Below are positions 22,323 to 34,658 of a stretch of 64,000 nt of DNA, piece by piece. The translations under genes and the position numbers were made by a program. Location: the NCBI GenBank assembly GCA_014529385.2, contig CM043944.1, forward strand, positions 90,253,384-90,317,383. Direction: 5' to 3'. Positions within the stretch are counted from its first letter, which is position 1, and the number at the start of each line of letters is the position of its first letter. The DNA comes from Adiantum capillus-veneris. Lineage: Eukaryota; Streptophyta; Polypodiopsida; Polypodiales; Pteridaceae. The notes under the pieces were generated by a model. That model did no database searches, was not told the DNA's origin, and saw nothing but the letters and a program-made list of their open reading frames with translations.

Positions 22323-22423
22323 AATTGAAAGCCAGCCAGGGGCCTCGGTGTAATGGAATTTGCCTATTCAATTTGAGAGTAGCGGAATTTAATGAGAGTA
22401 CTTTCAAGAAATGATTTTGTGAG

Positions 22424-22625
22424 CATAGCGGGTAGACATAATTGAAGATAGCAACATAGTTATAGCAATTAGTTAACTTGGCATGGACAATACTTTTGCA
22501 AGAGAGAGAATTTAGAGAACATGACATAGCGGGTAGACATAATTGAAGATAGCAACATAGTTATAGCAATTAGTTAACTTGGCATGGACAATACTTTTTC
22601 AAGAGAGAGAATTTAGAGAACATGA
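22424..22625 (+). repeat. Two-copy tandem duplication, period 101 bp
   Basis: CATAGCGGGTAGACATAATTG starts at 22424 and 22525. The copies are identical except for one base (CTTTTGCAAG against CTTTTTCAAG). Confidence 0.95.
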
Positions 22626-23471
22626 CAACAGTTGAGGACCGGATTTATGTGGAGCCGGTCCCCCCTCCAATAGGCATTTGTATTATGATTTCTCCCATAA
22701 AGAGAGACTTGTTACAATACATTCTTTGTGTTCCTTGTGACCTAGGTGAAGCAATGAAGATGGAAAGCTTCATGCATCACCATCATAGCATAACCTAAAC
22801 TTGAAGAAAGCTTTAACTATACCAAGCCTCAGTCCCAAGACCTCAAACACCTTCGAAGGTGGAGAGAGCTAGCAGGGAATGAGGGTAGGGAAGAGAAGAA
22901 GAAACATTTCATACGAGAAAGAGCTAGTTCCTCACTTATCATAACTCTTGTGGTAGCATACATAATAGCATAGTAATGAAGAAGAAATAGATGGAAAGCT
23001 CAAGCATTGAAGCATGGCTCTTGGATGGATTTGCACTCCATAGCCAAGAGTGTTGGTGTAGGCTCTCAACCTCTACTTGCTTGGAGAAGGAGAGGGAGCT
23101 CTTGCACTTTGCATAATACACAATGAGAGTGTTTGTGAGTGTGTGTGGGTGAGTATACCCCCTAAGCACCCCCCTAGCTTGCTTGGGTCGACCCCCCCTT
23201 GTAGCTCATGAGTGAAGCTCATTGGACCCCTCCAGGCCTAGCCAATCACAAGCAGGAGCCATTACAAGCAACATGGGTAGCCTTGGGACAAGTGTCCCCC
23301 TTTCCCCTTTGAGAGAGAGGACTTGATAAATGCAAAATCAATTAATTAAATATCCTAAATTATCATTGGACCCCTTGGGTGGCCAACCAATAGGCTTCAG
23401 GCACACCATGAGGGCAACATGGGAAGGAACTTGACAAGTGTCCTTGCTGCCTCTTCAAGCTGGGGCTTCCC

Positions 23472-23531
<60 letters not shown>
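23472..23531 (+). repeat. (TG)n microsatellite followed by a C run
   Basis: About 58 bp of TG, then TTCTCTCTCATC and a run of 13-14 C. Confidence 0.95.
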
Positions 23532-23532
<1 letters not shown>

Positions 23533-23654
23533 CTCTCTCATCCCCCCCCCCCCCCCCTTGTAGGCTCGCCCCCCTCCTTGTAGGGATATTTTTGACTTTG
23601 GATGAGCAAGCCCCTTAGTCATCAAGCATGACTAAGCACTTGAAGTAGGGGGTG

Positions 23655-23820
23655 TTCCCACAAGCATCTCAGGCAAGCTTCTCAAGGCACCTCAAGCACC
23701 TTAATCATGCACCAAGTCAAGCACCTCAAGCATGGAGCTAGTCAAGCACCTCAAGCATCTTAATCAAGCACCTCAAGCATGACAAGCACCTCAAGCACGA
23801 CAAGCACCTCGAGCTTGGGC
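23655..23820 (+). repeat. Minisatellite with CAAGCACCTCAAGCA core
   Basis: The phrase AAGCACCTCAAGCA(T/C) or variants recurs about nine times at irregular 12-30 bp spacing, with CTTAATCA and GACAAGC inserts. Confidence 0.8.
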
Positions 23821-24458
23821 CGGGTTCCCACCTCAAGCTTAGCCCTAGCTTACCTAAGGTCAAAGGACTTTTACACACATTATTGGAGGTCTTCAATGAA
23901 GCTAACCCTAAGGTCTTATGCTCCATTGGTTAGCCTTGCTCTTGATAGACCATCTCCCATTTGGGCCCCTTTAATATTGGCCCCGTGTTGAGATAGATCT
24001 ATAAGCACATATCTATATCTTAACACTTGTTCCCATTTATTCTCCCACATTAAGTGATCAATTTAATATGAGAAAATCATTTGGGTTGGTTAGATATTAG
24101 ATTTTATGACACTCGGTATGAATTACGACTGGCCAAAGTAAGGCTAACATCAGCACATGATTGGCGAAGCACGGCTTTGAATACACCATATTCAATACAA
24201 GAACGGAAACAAGGTAACCTCTTTCAATTTTGTTTTTATCAAGTTGACTACCCTCATGGTTTATGCAGGGCGGCAACGTTGCCTAGCAGTAATGGTCAAT
24301 CAGGCTATGACTGGTATTGCCATGAGCAAGACTCCGTGCAAGGGTGCTAATGAGCACGGCCTGTGTAGTCCAATGTTGGGTTACTACTTTCATACTATTT
24401 GCAGTTTTCCCTCGGTACCACATTTGATTTTAGGGACGACAAGATTGGTCGGCAGGTA

Positions 24459-24528
24459 TGCTTAATGAGGTACGCAGTTGAGTGCTTAATGAGGTACGCA
24501 ATTGATTGCTTAATGAGGTACGCAATTG
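24459..24528 (+). repeat. Three-copy 22-bp tandem repeat
   Basis: TGCTTAATGAGGTACGCARTTGA occurs three times in a row with single-base differences. Confidence 0.9.
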
Positions 24529-25871
24529 ATTTTTTTGTTTATTGTCATCAGCATAATTGGTTACACAATTCTGGCCGTATCTCTGCATAAGGTAATGTAT
24601 GAGACTGGCATGAGGAACTTAGCATACATATTTTGATCATCGACCATGAATTGATGTAATAACAGCAGGGCAGACAATTGCTTATGAAGCAGTTGACCTT
24701 GATGGAGCATGTATCACCTCAAGTTTTGTTGCATACATTAATGCCAAGGGTTTATCTCAAGGAGACATGCATGGCCTCTTACTGGACTTGTTGAAGGAAG
24801 CAAGTTCCTCGGCATGGCCAACTCCTTGTCACTGTTTCTACATGCTGACGAAGGATGCTTACCACACATTACTGGTTAATTTCAATTGAAATTGCTCAAC
24901 ACGGTCGATTCTTTTTGTTATGATATCTACCGCCACATCCATTGGCTCTTAGCACAAACATATTCATGTGAAGCAAGGCTTCAATTTACGACTCTTACAT
25001 TGAGATTTTTCTCGTTTGGGATATGCTATGAGCAAACACCTTGGGGGAATTTCTCCATATGCGTGCAGGATATTTCAGGCCAACTTTCTCTCGTGCAACG
25101 AGATGGTTTTGATCTACATTTGAGTGAGTTTTTCTTTCGACATCTCCAGACAACTGGTTACAGCAGGATGACCAGGTTAGACCATGTTCAGTATTGTTTA
25201 TTTTTCCATGTTTATATATTTACATTGGAAACTACTGCTTTGTGTAAAGCAAATTTCTTTGACAATTTTACACAAAGCAAGGCTTCTCCCTTGTGCCAAG
25301 GTACTGCCCAATGACTTGGAATCACGGGCAGTGGCACACAAGTTTGAAAAACTAGCAAAATAGGGAATATCACCTCACAGAATCCCTATCAGTTTACACT
25401 GTGCAAGGCACTAATGATTTTGGCTCTCACGTTTGAGGCCATCACTCTCGCCAAGGGCTTAAAAATCTGTATGCAAGGCATGCTAACCAGGTGGCATGAA
25501 TTCCACCGCTTCAGAGATTACACTTCCGCTATCACACCAGACACTCTATCACGGACAAACTAAGTTGGATTGTTTAAATTTTTGGTTGCTGTCAACGCAC
25601 AATACCACTAAAAGGAACCTAATCTAGAACTTATTTCACAGGCAAGGTGCCATATTAAGTCACTTTTGTCAAGTCACAACCCCATACATGGTAAGTGGGT
25701 CAAGCTGTGGCTTGTGTGTTTTTTATTCCCTCTCTCGATGAAGAGCGTTATATAGGCAATTTGCTGCATGCTTACAGGATAAGCTGCAAGTTAGGCATAA
25801 GATGCATCAGAGCACACAGATTGGGCACAACATATACAAACTCGTCACTTAAGGAAAGTTCCTCAGCCCAG

Positions 25872-25873
<2 letters not shown>

Positions 25874-25935
<62 letters not shown>
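25874..25935 (+). repeat. (CT)n microsatellite
   Basis: About 60 bp of uninterrupted CT. Confidence 0.95.
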
Positions 25936-25940
<5 letters not shown>

Positions 25941-26136
25941 CTCTCCATGAATAATGAAAACTTTCTACGCAGTTTTGATACATGTTTTGTTTGGGAGTCA
26001 GCATGAGCCAAGGTGCTCTAACTCTCAGTTAGAAATTGGGCAAGACGTCCTCTACATTAGTCTTCATCGTTTCGTCGATTCAACACTAATTGCCATAAGG
26101 GCTATGTGCCACACACGCTGGCTAAGAGTCATTGTC

Positions 26137-26236
26137 AGATCTCGGGTATGACCCAACTGTTGGCATTCCTTGGGGGATTGTTCTTAAGATCTCGGGTATG
26201 ACCCAACTGTTGGCATTCCTTGGGGGATTGTTCTTA
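26137..26236 (+). repeat. Exact two-copy tandem duplication, period 50 bp
   Basis: AGATCTCGGGTATGACCCAA starts at 26137 and 26187; no difference seen between copies. AGATC begins a third copy that stops. Confidence 0.95.
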
Positions 26237-26429
26237 AGATCGTACATTTCTACCCACTGGACTACACAACGACGTTAATGGACAAGCAAGAGTCTTGTCA
26301 TTATGGATATTATGGTGTCATTTTAGCACGACATAGTTTCAGTGCGACACTCGAGTCGAGTTTCTGATAACCATAAACTCAACTCAGATGATATCCACCA
26401 CGGCACCAGCCACCTCCTTTCAACAAATT

Positions 26430-27421
26430 TTCACACTTCAACAATAATCGCAAGTATAACCCCAATAATTATCAGACACCGTGCACTCACAATTTCACAC
26501 TTGCACGTGCTTTGACTGCTCCATGTAATACACCACCTCCATGCAATGTCTTTAATTCTGATCCACAACACCCTACATTTCGGCAACCACCTCACAATTT
26601 CGCACACCCATCTGCTGCACCCACCACTGCACCTCCCACAAACAATCATACTCGCATACTGTGCCATTGTTGTAATAGGATTGGCCATGTCATGGCCAAT
26701 TTCCCTCTCAACTGCCAACGCCCCAATCATGTGGCCCAACTTCATCGTCTTGACACAAATCCAAAACTCTACAATGACTGGACCACCGATCCCCACCTGG
26801 CGATCTCAACTCTGCGATGCAACAAATAATCCTATTACTATACACTCTTTCTTGCGCATGAATGCTTCTATACACGATACGACATCTTCCCTTTTGCACA
26901 ATGACAACATCACACATGATATTCTTTTTGAACGTCTTGCACACAAATTACATTTCACTAAAATAAAATCACCATTTAAAGTGAAGAGTGCATTCCAAGG
27001 CACAAAGTTTAATGGTATTTGCATAATTAATGACATTGAGATCGCTTTAGGTGCATACACCCAAAAACACAATTTTCTCGTTGTACCACTGCAATCCACA
27101 GACGTAATTTTAGGTATGCCTTTTCATCATGAGCATAACCCCAATATTGACTACGCGACGCACACAATGTACTTCAATTTTAACGGTCAACACATCATTC
27201 TCACCGACAACCCCAAACTTGAGACACGCCACTCCTTTCATACACACAAGTTAAACGTGCACTTAGGAAAGAAAACAAAGAGTAAATGGTATATGTGGCA
27301 CAGGTTGAGGAAGAGCAACAACCCCCTCTCTCTCCTCAACAACAATAGTTTTTGCATGCATATGATGATTTTTTTGCTCAGGATCACCCACCTCACTTAC
27401 CTCCCTCTCGAGGTGACATAG
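26430..27421 (+). pseudogene. Ty3/Gypsy gag end and protease, decayed
   Basis: A Cys-rich stretch, LCHCCNRIGHVMANF (about 26660-26705), looks like a degraded zinc knuckle. In the frame open from 26546 the protease is recognised mainly by its end, DVILGMPFHHEHNPNIDYATHTM (about 27100-27165). The active-site part is degraded (IHDTTSSLL in place of a DSGA or DTGA motif). The linker to RT is Asn/His-rich. Confidence 0.7.
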
Positions 27422-28260
27422 ACCACAAAATAGAAATCATCCCTGGCAGTCAACCACCGCACCGTGCACCATACCGTCACAGTCCCATGCACCAACATGA
27501 GATTCAACAACAAGTCTTTGACCTCCTAGACAAAAGGACTTATTACACCTAGATCCTCTCCTTTTGGCGCTCCCCTCCTACTTGACCACAAAAAAAAGAT
27601 AAATCGTTTAGGATGTACATTGACTATAGGGCTCTCAACAAGGTCACTGTGAAGGACCGCTATCCTATTCCCCGTGTAGATGACCTCCTAGATAAGTTGA
27701 AAGGTGCCTCTGTGTTTAGCAAGGTAGACCTCAAATATGGATATAATCAAATTTGTATGCACCCCAATGATATTTTTAAAACCGCATTTCACACACAGTT
27801 CGGGCATTATGAAGTTATTGTACTTCCCTTTGTCTCACCAATGCACTTGCAACATTCTCTCGCGTGATGAACAAAATATTTTTGGAGCACAGCATTTTAT
27901 TATTGTCTTTTTTAATGATATTTTAATTTTCATTAAATCACAAAAAGAACATGAACAACATTTGCACACTGTCTTTGCACTTTTATGTGACCATGGTCTC
28001 TATGCTAACCCTAATAAGAGTCATTTCTTTTAGACAAAAATAGAGTACTTAGGTCACATCATCTTTAGTGATGGTATTCACCCAGACCCAAGAAGATAGA
28101 GACCATCCAAAATTGGCCAATCCCCAAGATCGTACACGAAGTTAGATTATTTTTAGGTCTCTCTGGCTTTTATCGTAAATTTGTAATGAATTACTCTCTC
28201 ATTGCACTCCCTCTCACCTTTCTCACATGTAAGCATACGACTTTTTGTTGGGGCAACATT
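27352..28260 (+). pseudogene. Ty3/Gypsy reverse transcriptase, decayed
   Basis: Segments in order: IDHKIEIIPGSQPPHRAPYRHSP; a stop and frame break near 27550; [42 protein letters not shown] (catalytic Asp); [18 protein letters not shown]; a frameshift near 27840; IIVFFNDILIF, where the first Asp of the FDD box is Asn; EYLGHIIFSDGI after another stop. Several stops and frame changes rule out activity. Confidence 0.85.
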
Positions 28261-28800
28261 TAGCAAAAAGCATTTGACACACTCAAGTATTTTCTCACAC
28301 ATGCACCTGTTTTGAAATTGCCTGATTTCACACAACCTTTCTTTCTTGTAACCACTGATGCTAGTGGATGTGGAATAAGTGTTATGTTAATGCAAAATGA
28401 CCACCCCATTGCATGTGAAAGTAGGAAGCTTAAGCCTAGTGAAGCCAACTACAGTGTATATGATAAGTAGCTCCTCGCAGTAGTTCATGCATTAGACATC
28501 TAGAAAAATTATCTTATGGGCTCTGAAATCCTCATTAAGACCGACTAACATGCTATCAAGCACCTCCTCTCTCAATCTCCTATCTCTGATAGGCACATTA
28601 AGTGGGCTGGCCTCATTCAAAGCTTTCACCCAATGATACAATACCAACCTGGCACATCCAATGTCGTAGCTGACGCCCTTAGTCATAGGCCAGTAGATGA
28701 TGCACCACCCTCTACCCTTCACTCTTACATGTTTGCTCACATTCAAGCGATGTATCTTAATCATCATTCTGTTACTAAAATTCAATCTTTTGATGTTTAC
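28261..28800 (+). pseudogene. Ty3/Gypsy RNase H domain, decayed
   Basis: Reading one frame through several TAG/TAA codons gives LVTTDASGCGISVMLMQN, RKLKPSEANYSVYDK, LLAVVHALDI and TSNVVADALSH. These cover the catalytic Asp-Glu-Asp-Asp framework; the Glu of the usual YxxxDKE is replaced by a stop. At least four stops lie inside. Confidence 0.8.
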
Positions 28801-29880
28801 AATTGATGCTTATGAAACAGATATAGATTTTTCACATGCCTGGTCTGATTTGGTTGCCAATACTTATTTGCATGTCGGTGGCTATACTTTTACAAATAGT
28901 TTTGTCTTTTATCGTCAAAAGCTTTGTGTCACTGCACAGTTTAGAGAGCTTGCTATTCACGAAATGCATGCACCAAAGTATATGGGTCACCGTGGAATTC
29001 AAAGCACTCTCTATGCTTGCACTGACTACTTCTTTGGCCTGACATGAAGCACGATGTTGCACAATTTGTCTCACACTACATTGTTTGTCAACGTGTCAGG
29101 AGACACCATGGTAAAACTCATGGACTTCTTATGCCCCTGCCTAATCCAAAGGGCCCTTGGGAAGAGATTTCCATGGATTTTATCACAGGTTTTCCACCCA
29201 CCTCTTCGCACAATGATATGATTTGGACTGTCGTAGATAGGTTTAGCAAGCAAGCATGTTTTATCTGTGTAAAAAGACTCTAACTGCACCTCAAGCTGCA
29301 AAAATGTGCTTGAATCTCATTTTTCCTCACCATGATTTTCCTAAAGTATTAATTTTTGTTTGTGATGGTCGATTTTGCAATCATTTTTGGTATGCACTGT
29401 GCACTAATCTAGGCTCCAAAATGGACTTCACATTTGCTTTCCACCTTAAAAGGGATGGCCAGACTAAAGCTACCAATAGTACTATCCTTGACCTCCTTAG
29501 GGCCTACACAATAGACAACGCATCAAATTGGGACCAACACCTTCCTCTCCTCCAATTTGCTTACAATAACACCCCACTCTGCCACAAACAAAGCTCCCTT
29601 CGAGATTTTCTATGGTAGGAAGTTGGTTGTCCCTATGACCACCATCACTAGTAATGTTCCTGCGGCCAACACCCATGCACAAGATCACGTCCGCATTTTG
29701 CAAGATGCCACCATAGCTATCCAAAAAAGCTCAAGCACACTATACCGCACAAGTTTTTCTTATTTGACAAGAGAATTTACCCTCCTAAACTCATTATCAA
29801 AGGATAAAAGGCTTCCCAAACCACCTTTCTTAACCTCATGTTGGTCATTCAACAAGGGGTACTTCATAAATCTTTAGCCA
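28801..29880 (+). pseudogene. Ty3/Gypsy integrase, decayed
   Basis: From 29044: VAQFVSHYIVCQRVRRHHGKTHGLLMPLP and WEEISMDFITGFPPT (first Asp) are clear. After a frame change near 29270, VCDGRFCNHFW covers the second Asp region. RDGQTKATNSTILDLLRAY holds Lys where the catalytic Glu of TDGQTERVN belongs. FAYNNTP and FEIFYGRK follow in other frames. No chromodomain is visible. LTRs for this element were not identified. Confidence 0.85.
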
Positions 29881-30178
29881 AAAAAACCGAACTCTTACTT
29901 TGTACTCCTATAATATACATTCATAGAGTTAGTAGTAGGCCTAACAATTGGGCCCATAAGGTAATCCTCTCCCAATTAGAACTTATCATGTTCTGCAATA
30001 GTAGCTCCCGAGATGCTTGTGAAGATATCCAACATTTGGTAAATTCTTTCTTTGCAAAAGGTTTTGAAAGGGCGAAATTGCTGGTATTTATACGACATAC
30101 CTTACTTGGGTATAAATCCTCCCCCTTTACCTATGATCCTAACGACCTGTCTCTTAGTGTTGAGCACTAGGACGCCTA

Positions 30179-30202
30179 AGAGGGGGCCCTAGTGCCCCCT
30201 CT
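30179..30202. other. GC-rich perfect inverted repeat
   Basis: AGAGGGGGC and GCCCCCTCT flank a 6-nt loop (CCTAGT). It sits just after the decayed Ty3/Gypsy element, but no function can be assigned. Confidence 0.7.
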
Positions 30203-30811
30203 CAGGGCCGTATTGTAAGTTTGGATGGAGGGATATACACGTTGTGCCTAATCTCACTTGAATCTTCTACTTAGGGATTTTTGCACCCATGACTTACTTG
30301 GTCATAAAAACAACCCCCTAGCCTCTTTCTCTTTTGTGATTCTCACCCATTCCTTAGAAAAATAAATCCAACATTGGTCTCATGTGGAAGATATCATTGA
30401 TTAAAGACCCTCCACTACCTTTTGCATGAATTACACTTCACCATTGCGGGCTTACTGCTCCCACTGCCCTGCGTTTCTTGTTAAAAGGGGGCTCCACCAT
30501 ACCTTTACTATGTACATGAGAGGCCATGGCCTTAAAAGAGGTGTCGTCTTTTGATGCGGTGCAAAATGAGACATACTACCTAAGAGTGGTAGTGCATGAT
30601 ATCAAGACTTTACAATTCTTTGAACAACTGCGGGGTCTCTACTCCTACATACACACCAAGTCGCCTATGGAGGGCTCTGCTTAGGTGTTTTTTTCAAACT
30701 CTCTTGAAGGCCCTTGATGGTATGTGCTTAGGGTGGACATCTATAACATGTGGGTTTCCTTTTAAACACCTACCTTCCACTATCTAACTTCTTCTCTAGT
30801 TGTTGGTTGTT
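30203..30811. other. No recognised feature
   Basis: No coding domain or repeat detected by eye. Confidence 0.4.
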
Positions 30812-31160
30812 ATGGTGGTAGGTATAACATGATGAACCCTTGCTCTAAGTGCTCATGCATTCACCTTCTAGTCTATTTGTACTCAAACACCCCCTGTTGG
30901 ATCTCTTGTGTACCTCAAAACCTTTTTAATTATAATGGTCTTGTGACCTTTTTTAAAGTTATTTCCACCAAGAAGAAGAAATATGTGTGATGGTGGTAGG
31001 TATAACATGATGAACCCTTGCTCTAAGTGCTCATGCATTCACCTTCTAGTCTATTTGTACTCAAACACCCCCTGTTGGATCTCTTGTGTACCTCAAAACC
31101 TTTTTAATTATAATGGTCTGGTGACCTTTTTTAAAGTTCTTTCCACCAAGAAGAAGAAAG
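30812..31160 (+). repeat. Two-copy tandem duplication, period 178 bp
   Basis: ATGGTGGTAGGTATAACATG starts at 30812 and 30990, and the match runs about 168 bp to CACCAAGAAGAAGAAA. A few substitutions are visible (for example GTCTTGTGACC against GTCTGGTGACC). Confidence 0.9.
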
Positions 31161-32097
31161 ATGGTGAAACTCTACTTTGGTGCAAGAAGTATTCTAACAC
31201 AGAATCATGGCATCTTGTTGATAGTTTAAAATTTATATCATTTGTTCTAGAACAACAAATTGTGCCATCTAGATACATGCTATTAGCATCAACAAATGAA
31301 TCAACAAAATCTCTAAAGGAGGATCAAAGCATCAATTATATGCAGTGCTTAGCTAAAATCAAAGACACAGTACCTTGCATCACATGTATACTTTCCAGCA
31401 TGTTCGATGGAGTGGTGGTTTAGTTTTTTTTAAAGGAGCAAAATCAGTTAATTGAGGGCCTGGAAAGTAACACAGATGAATTTATAAACTTGGATCCATT
31501 CTTTTGGTGTGTGCGTCAATCAAATATTATCTGGAAAGTAACACAGATGAATTTATAAACTTGGATCCATTCTTTTGGTGTGTGCGTCAATCAAATATTA
31601 TTTCCAACGATAATATTGTAGAGGGTGGAAATCAAGGGACTCAATCAACATAGGAGTTGGAGGGATTGGTGTACAGAGAGACTCAAGAAGCTTATGTCGG
31701 TGCAAAAAAACCAACATAGAGACAACAACAAGAGAAAGAGATGTGGGAGGAAAATGTTAATGAGCTAACTGTGGGTGTTATGATTGCTATGTTAGCATGA
31801 AATGATGAGAGTGGATGTCCGTTTTAGATAGCCAAAGTCATCAAGATCCATGAAGAAAATCAATTTATTCATTTGATTGATGTTCATGTACAAATCAGTT
31901 GGAGAAGATGCAATTACCAATAGGTACTACCCTGAGGCGATCAAGGTGACTAAGAAGAAGAAAAAGGAAAGTAGATTTAAACTTGGAGGATGTGGAAATT
32001 CTTGTTTACGGTTTCACCTTGAAGAAGTCTGGTCATCTTTGTCAACAAACCATAAAATTTATAATGGAAAAAGTTCAAGGATTGTAATTGAAAGTTG
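31140..32097 (+). pseudogene. Unrecognised decayed coding region with an FWIAKV-type segment
   Basis: I cannot name the family. From 31140 an open frame runs to 31423 (STKKKKDGETLLWCKKY, then a mixed hydrophobic/charged stretch). After a 71-bp duplication (31460-31601), frames with stops read VMIAMLA, CPF*IAKVIKIHEENQFIHLIDVH (stop at the Trp position) and, in another frame from 31877, ITNRYYPEAIKVTKKKKKES. The order (short beta-rich segment with a trailing WIAKV-like strand, then a Tyr-Pro pair and a Lys run) resembles small Tudor/SH3-like folds attached to transposase or chromatin proteins. That is only an impression. Confidence 0.3.
31460..31601 (+). repeat. Exact two-copy tandem duplication, period 71 bp
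   Basis: CTGGAAAGTAACACAGATGA starts at 31460 and 31531. The copies look identical and the duplication falls inside the unrecognised coding region. Confidence 0.95.
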
Positions 32098-32439
32098 AGT
32101 TTTCAATTATAAGCTTTCTAGGATGTAATTGTTTTTTAGTGGAATGTTGTGTAATTTGTTCAAAAATATTTGCACTTTTTGTCTTAAAAAACTGTCTATA
32201 TTGAATTTGGTACAAAAATTTGAAGTGTTTCTGGCAAATTGCTATGTATGTTCAAAATTTACAAGTGCTCGCACTCTTGGTAAACACAATTTTCATCAAG
32301 CACAAAGTCATGCTTGGATGGCGATTCACATGAAGATATTCCAACTGCAAGAGGAGGCTCCAACTTCTAAATCTAAGGAAGGACATAGATGAGCATGCGT
32401 CTGCTTGGAAATGTTGTATTGCTATTGAGAAGAATTTTT

Positions 32440-32720
32440 GAGGACGAGGAGGGGGTACTGCTACTAGATGATAGCACTACTAGAGGCTTGATTGGGCATC
32501 AAGTCTGCCCATTGGAGTGCATGCTCAGGGTTTCAAGTGTCAGGACAAGTCTTATGTGAGGCAACCATTAGAGAGCTAGCAATTTAAGGGATATCTACAA
32601 GCAAGGGCCTATATATAGAGAGGATGGGCGGAGATTAGCTAGGCTCCTTAAAGTGCTAGCTCCCTAAGGGTCTCCTCTTGTGGGACCCTTGTCCTGACAT
32701 CGGGAGTAAGGGAACCCATG
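32440..32720 (+). mobile_element. LTR with polypurine-like tract before and weak primer site after
   Basis: GAGGACGAGGAGGGGG (about 32441-32456) precedes the block. It contains a TATA-like GGGCCTATATATAGAG (about 32606) and ends CCCTTGTCCTGACA (CA near 32699). This end resembles the LTR end at 21452 (CCCTTGTCCTTTCA). The next bases, TGACATCGGGAGTAAGGG, partly match TGGTATCAGAGCTCAAGG. The upstream frame reads FEDEEG-like residues typical of a Ty3/Gypsy polyprotein end, but only briefly. Confidence 0.5.
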
Positions 32721-34588
32721 TCACAGTGGGACAAGAGTGTGTGCGCGCTCGTCAGCTAGTTCGACAATGAGAAGTACTCTCGTCGTACCCTCTATGGTTG
32801 GGTGGAGAGCCCAAGCTGTGTGTCTCTTGTGGTTTCAAGCTTCCGAAATTGATGCAAATTAGTGGAAGGACAATGTCTTGTTAATTTTGGAATGATCATC
32901 AATCATTAGGCATAATTACTTGTTGATGTAGATTCTTCTTTCTCTCTTAGTCGTAATCTTGGCTTGGAACATAAATTCCATTGAGACTGAACCCATTAAG
33001 GTTTTGGCTACCATCATCATTAAAATCTCAAACTGGAAGTGCTTTAAAGGGGATATATGCTGCTAATTAGGCATTGAGGATCTTGGGGTGATCTAGAAGG
33101 TTGGACGTTTGTAGGGGTGAGAAGTAGGCCACCTCCTCTCATTTAGTGACTGATATTGTTTGGTTGGTGACCTCAAGTTGATTCTCAACCATAGATGCCC
33201 TCTAAGCTCTCAAGTCATTTGGTAGCTACGCCACGAGACTCTACCTTGAAAACGTCCAATTACTTAGATGGCCGGCTATATGTGAACATGAATCAAGAAG
33301 CTAGGGCTTGGCTATAAAGCAAGGCGAGAGGACATTAATTCCTAAACGTGACTTCTCTGTGATGACGAAAATCGAGATGACGAGACTGAATTCGTGATGT
33401 TATGCGAGGCATTTGTCTGAGAGAAGTAAGGTCGCCAGTAGAGCCTCGCCATAGCCAGTGATATTGTCGCTCGAATGACCATATATTGTTCTCACGGCGG
33501 TCATCCGTGCTGTGTTTGCGATGGAAATGAATGGTCTCTAACCTCAAGGGGAGCCTTCTGTATGAAAGGGTTTTCCTGCGGTTGAATACGTATTTCATGG
33601 TGTATGCTGCGATTAGCTTTCTCTCGATTGTTGTTGATGCCTCTTCCCTAGGTTTTCACAAGCTTGCAATGTCTTGTCGATTTGCACGGTTTCGCTTTTC
33701 GTCTGTACTTTGGGCTGCTCGTTGCGTTGTTTCCTAGCTACTGTAGAAACCCGTTATCGTCATGATCTACTCCTGTGGTCTTGTTCTGACTGAATCGTTC
33801 AAGGAAAACATAAGTAGCGCAGCTGTAATGAATGAATATTATTCTAATTCTCTGTGTAGTGATTTAACGGCATTAATTTGCTAATTAGTACCTAATTAAA
33901 TTAACTAGACGTTATTCTGTTGTACAACTTATGTTGTTATGCTGTTACATTCTCTTGTCGGCTTCTGTGAGGTTGGTTATTGGATGGCTAGTAACGGTTG
34001 CTGGAGATTCTTCGCCAGGCAATAGCTATCGGCGGTATTAAACTAAAAAGATAGTCTCTGCTTCTTATATCAAAGCGTTCTTCCTTGTGGCAAGCCTTAA
34101 TCACTATGTAAGTCTCATTAGAGAATCTTGGTGCGATCACTTAAATCAAACAAGATTATGGACTTTACAATGATGGGGTGGCATGTCTTTTTGCTCGATC
34201 ATTTCTTAGCTATGGCATATGCAACATCTCTTAGCCTTGCTAGCTTAGCCTTGTTAGCTTGTGACAATATTTATCCTAGTTTGTGTGGCATTATGCTTGA
34301 AATATCATCTCAGATATTTCTACCACTTTTGTGTCATCTCTTGTGTCATATGGCTCTTTTTATATAAGAGCACTATTTGTACATTTTTCAAATGTAATAT
34401 ATTACAGTGAAGTGTGTTCGTGCTTGCAATATCTTTATGCTCTTGAATAAACTTCTAATCGCAAACAAAATATGAATGCTTCATTTATGAAGTTGATGTG
34501 ACGCCACCCCTTACAATGGTTGTATCCACATACAACATGTCTATCACTAGACTAAATACTTCCTTGCACTTATAGATAGAGTATTCTA
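32721..34588. other. No recognised feature
   Basis: Short ORFs on both strands show no domain or consistent composition. No repeat longer than about 20 bp was noticed. Confidence 0.4.
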
Positions 34589-34658
34589 GATTCATACGTC
34601 TAGCACTTCCAAAACATAGATGAGTAGACTCATACGTCTAGCACTTCCAAAACATATG
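34589..34658 (+). repeat. Short tandem duplication, period 38 bp
   Basis: TAGAYTCATACGTCTAGCACTTCCAAAACATA occurs twice with a 6-bp spacer. Confidence 0.9.

Larger units (their letters stand above)
22640..26395. other. No recognised gene; microsatellites and short duplications
   Basis: I find no convincing coding sequence. Candidate ORFs at 24081-25314 lack domains and consistent frame; one reading near 24665-24820 is open but unrecognised. Contents that can be supported are listed as separate repeats. Confidence 0.4.

Noticed and set aside
24081-25314. Possible coding exons with ORFs of 62-142 aa
   Set aside because: I could not recognise any domain or a consistent frame; left as unassigned sequence.
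26431-27099. Minus-strand ORFs of 97-121 aa opposite the Ty3/Gypsy gag-protease
   Set aside because: They are shadows of the plus-strand coding sequence, which shows protease and zinc-knuckle motifs.
33335-34367. ORFs of 68-87 aa on both strands
   Set aside because: No domain, no shared composition and no repeat; the lengths are expected by chance.
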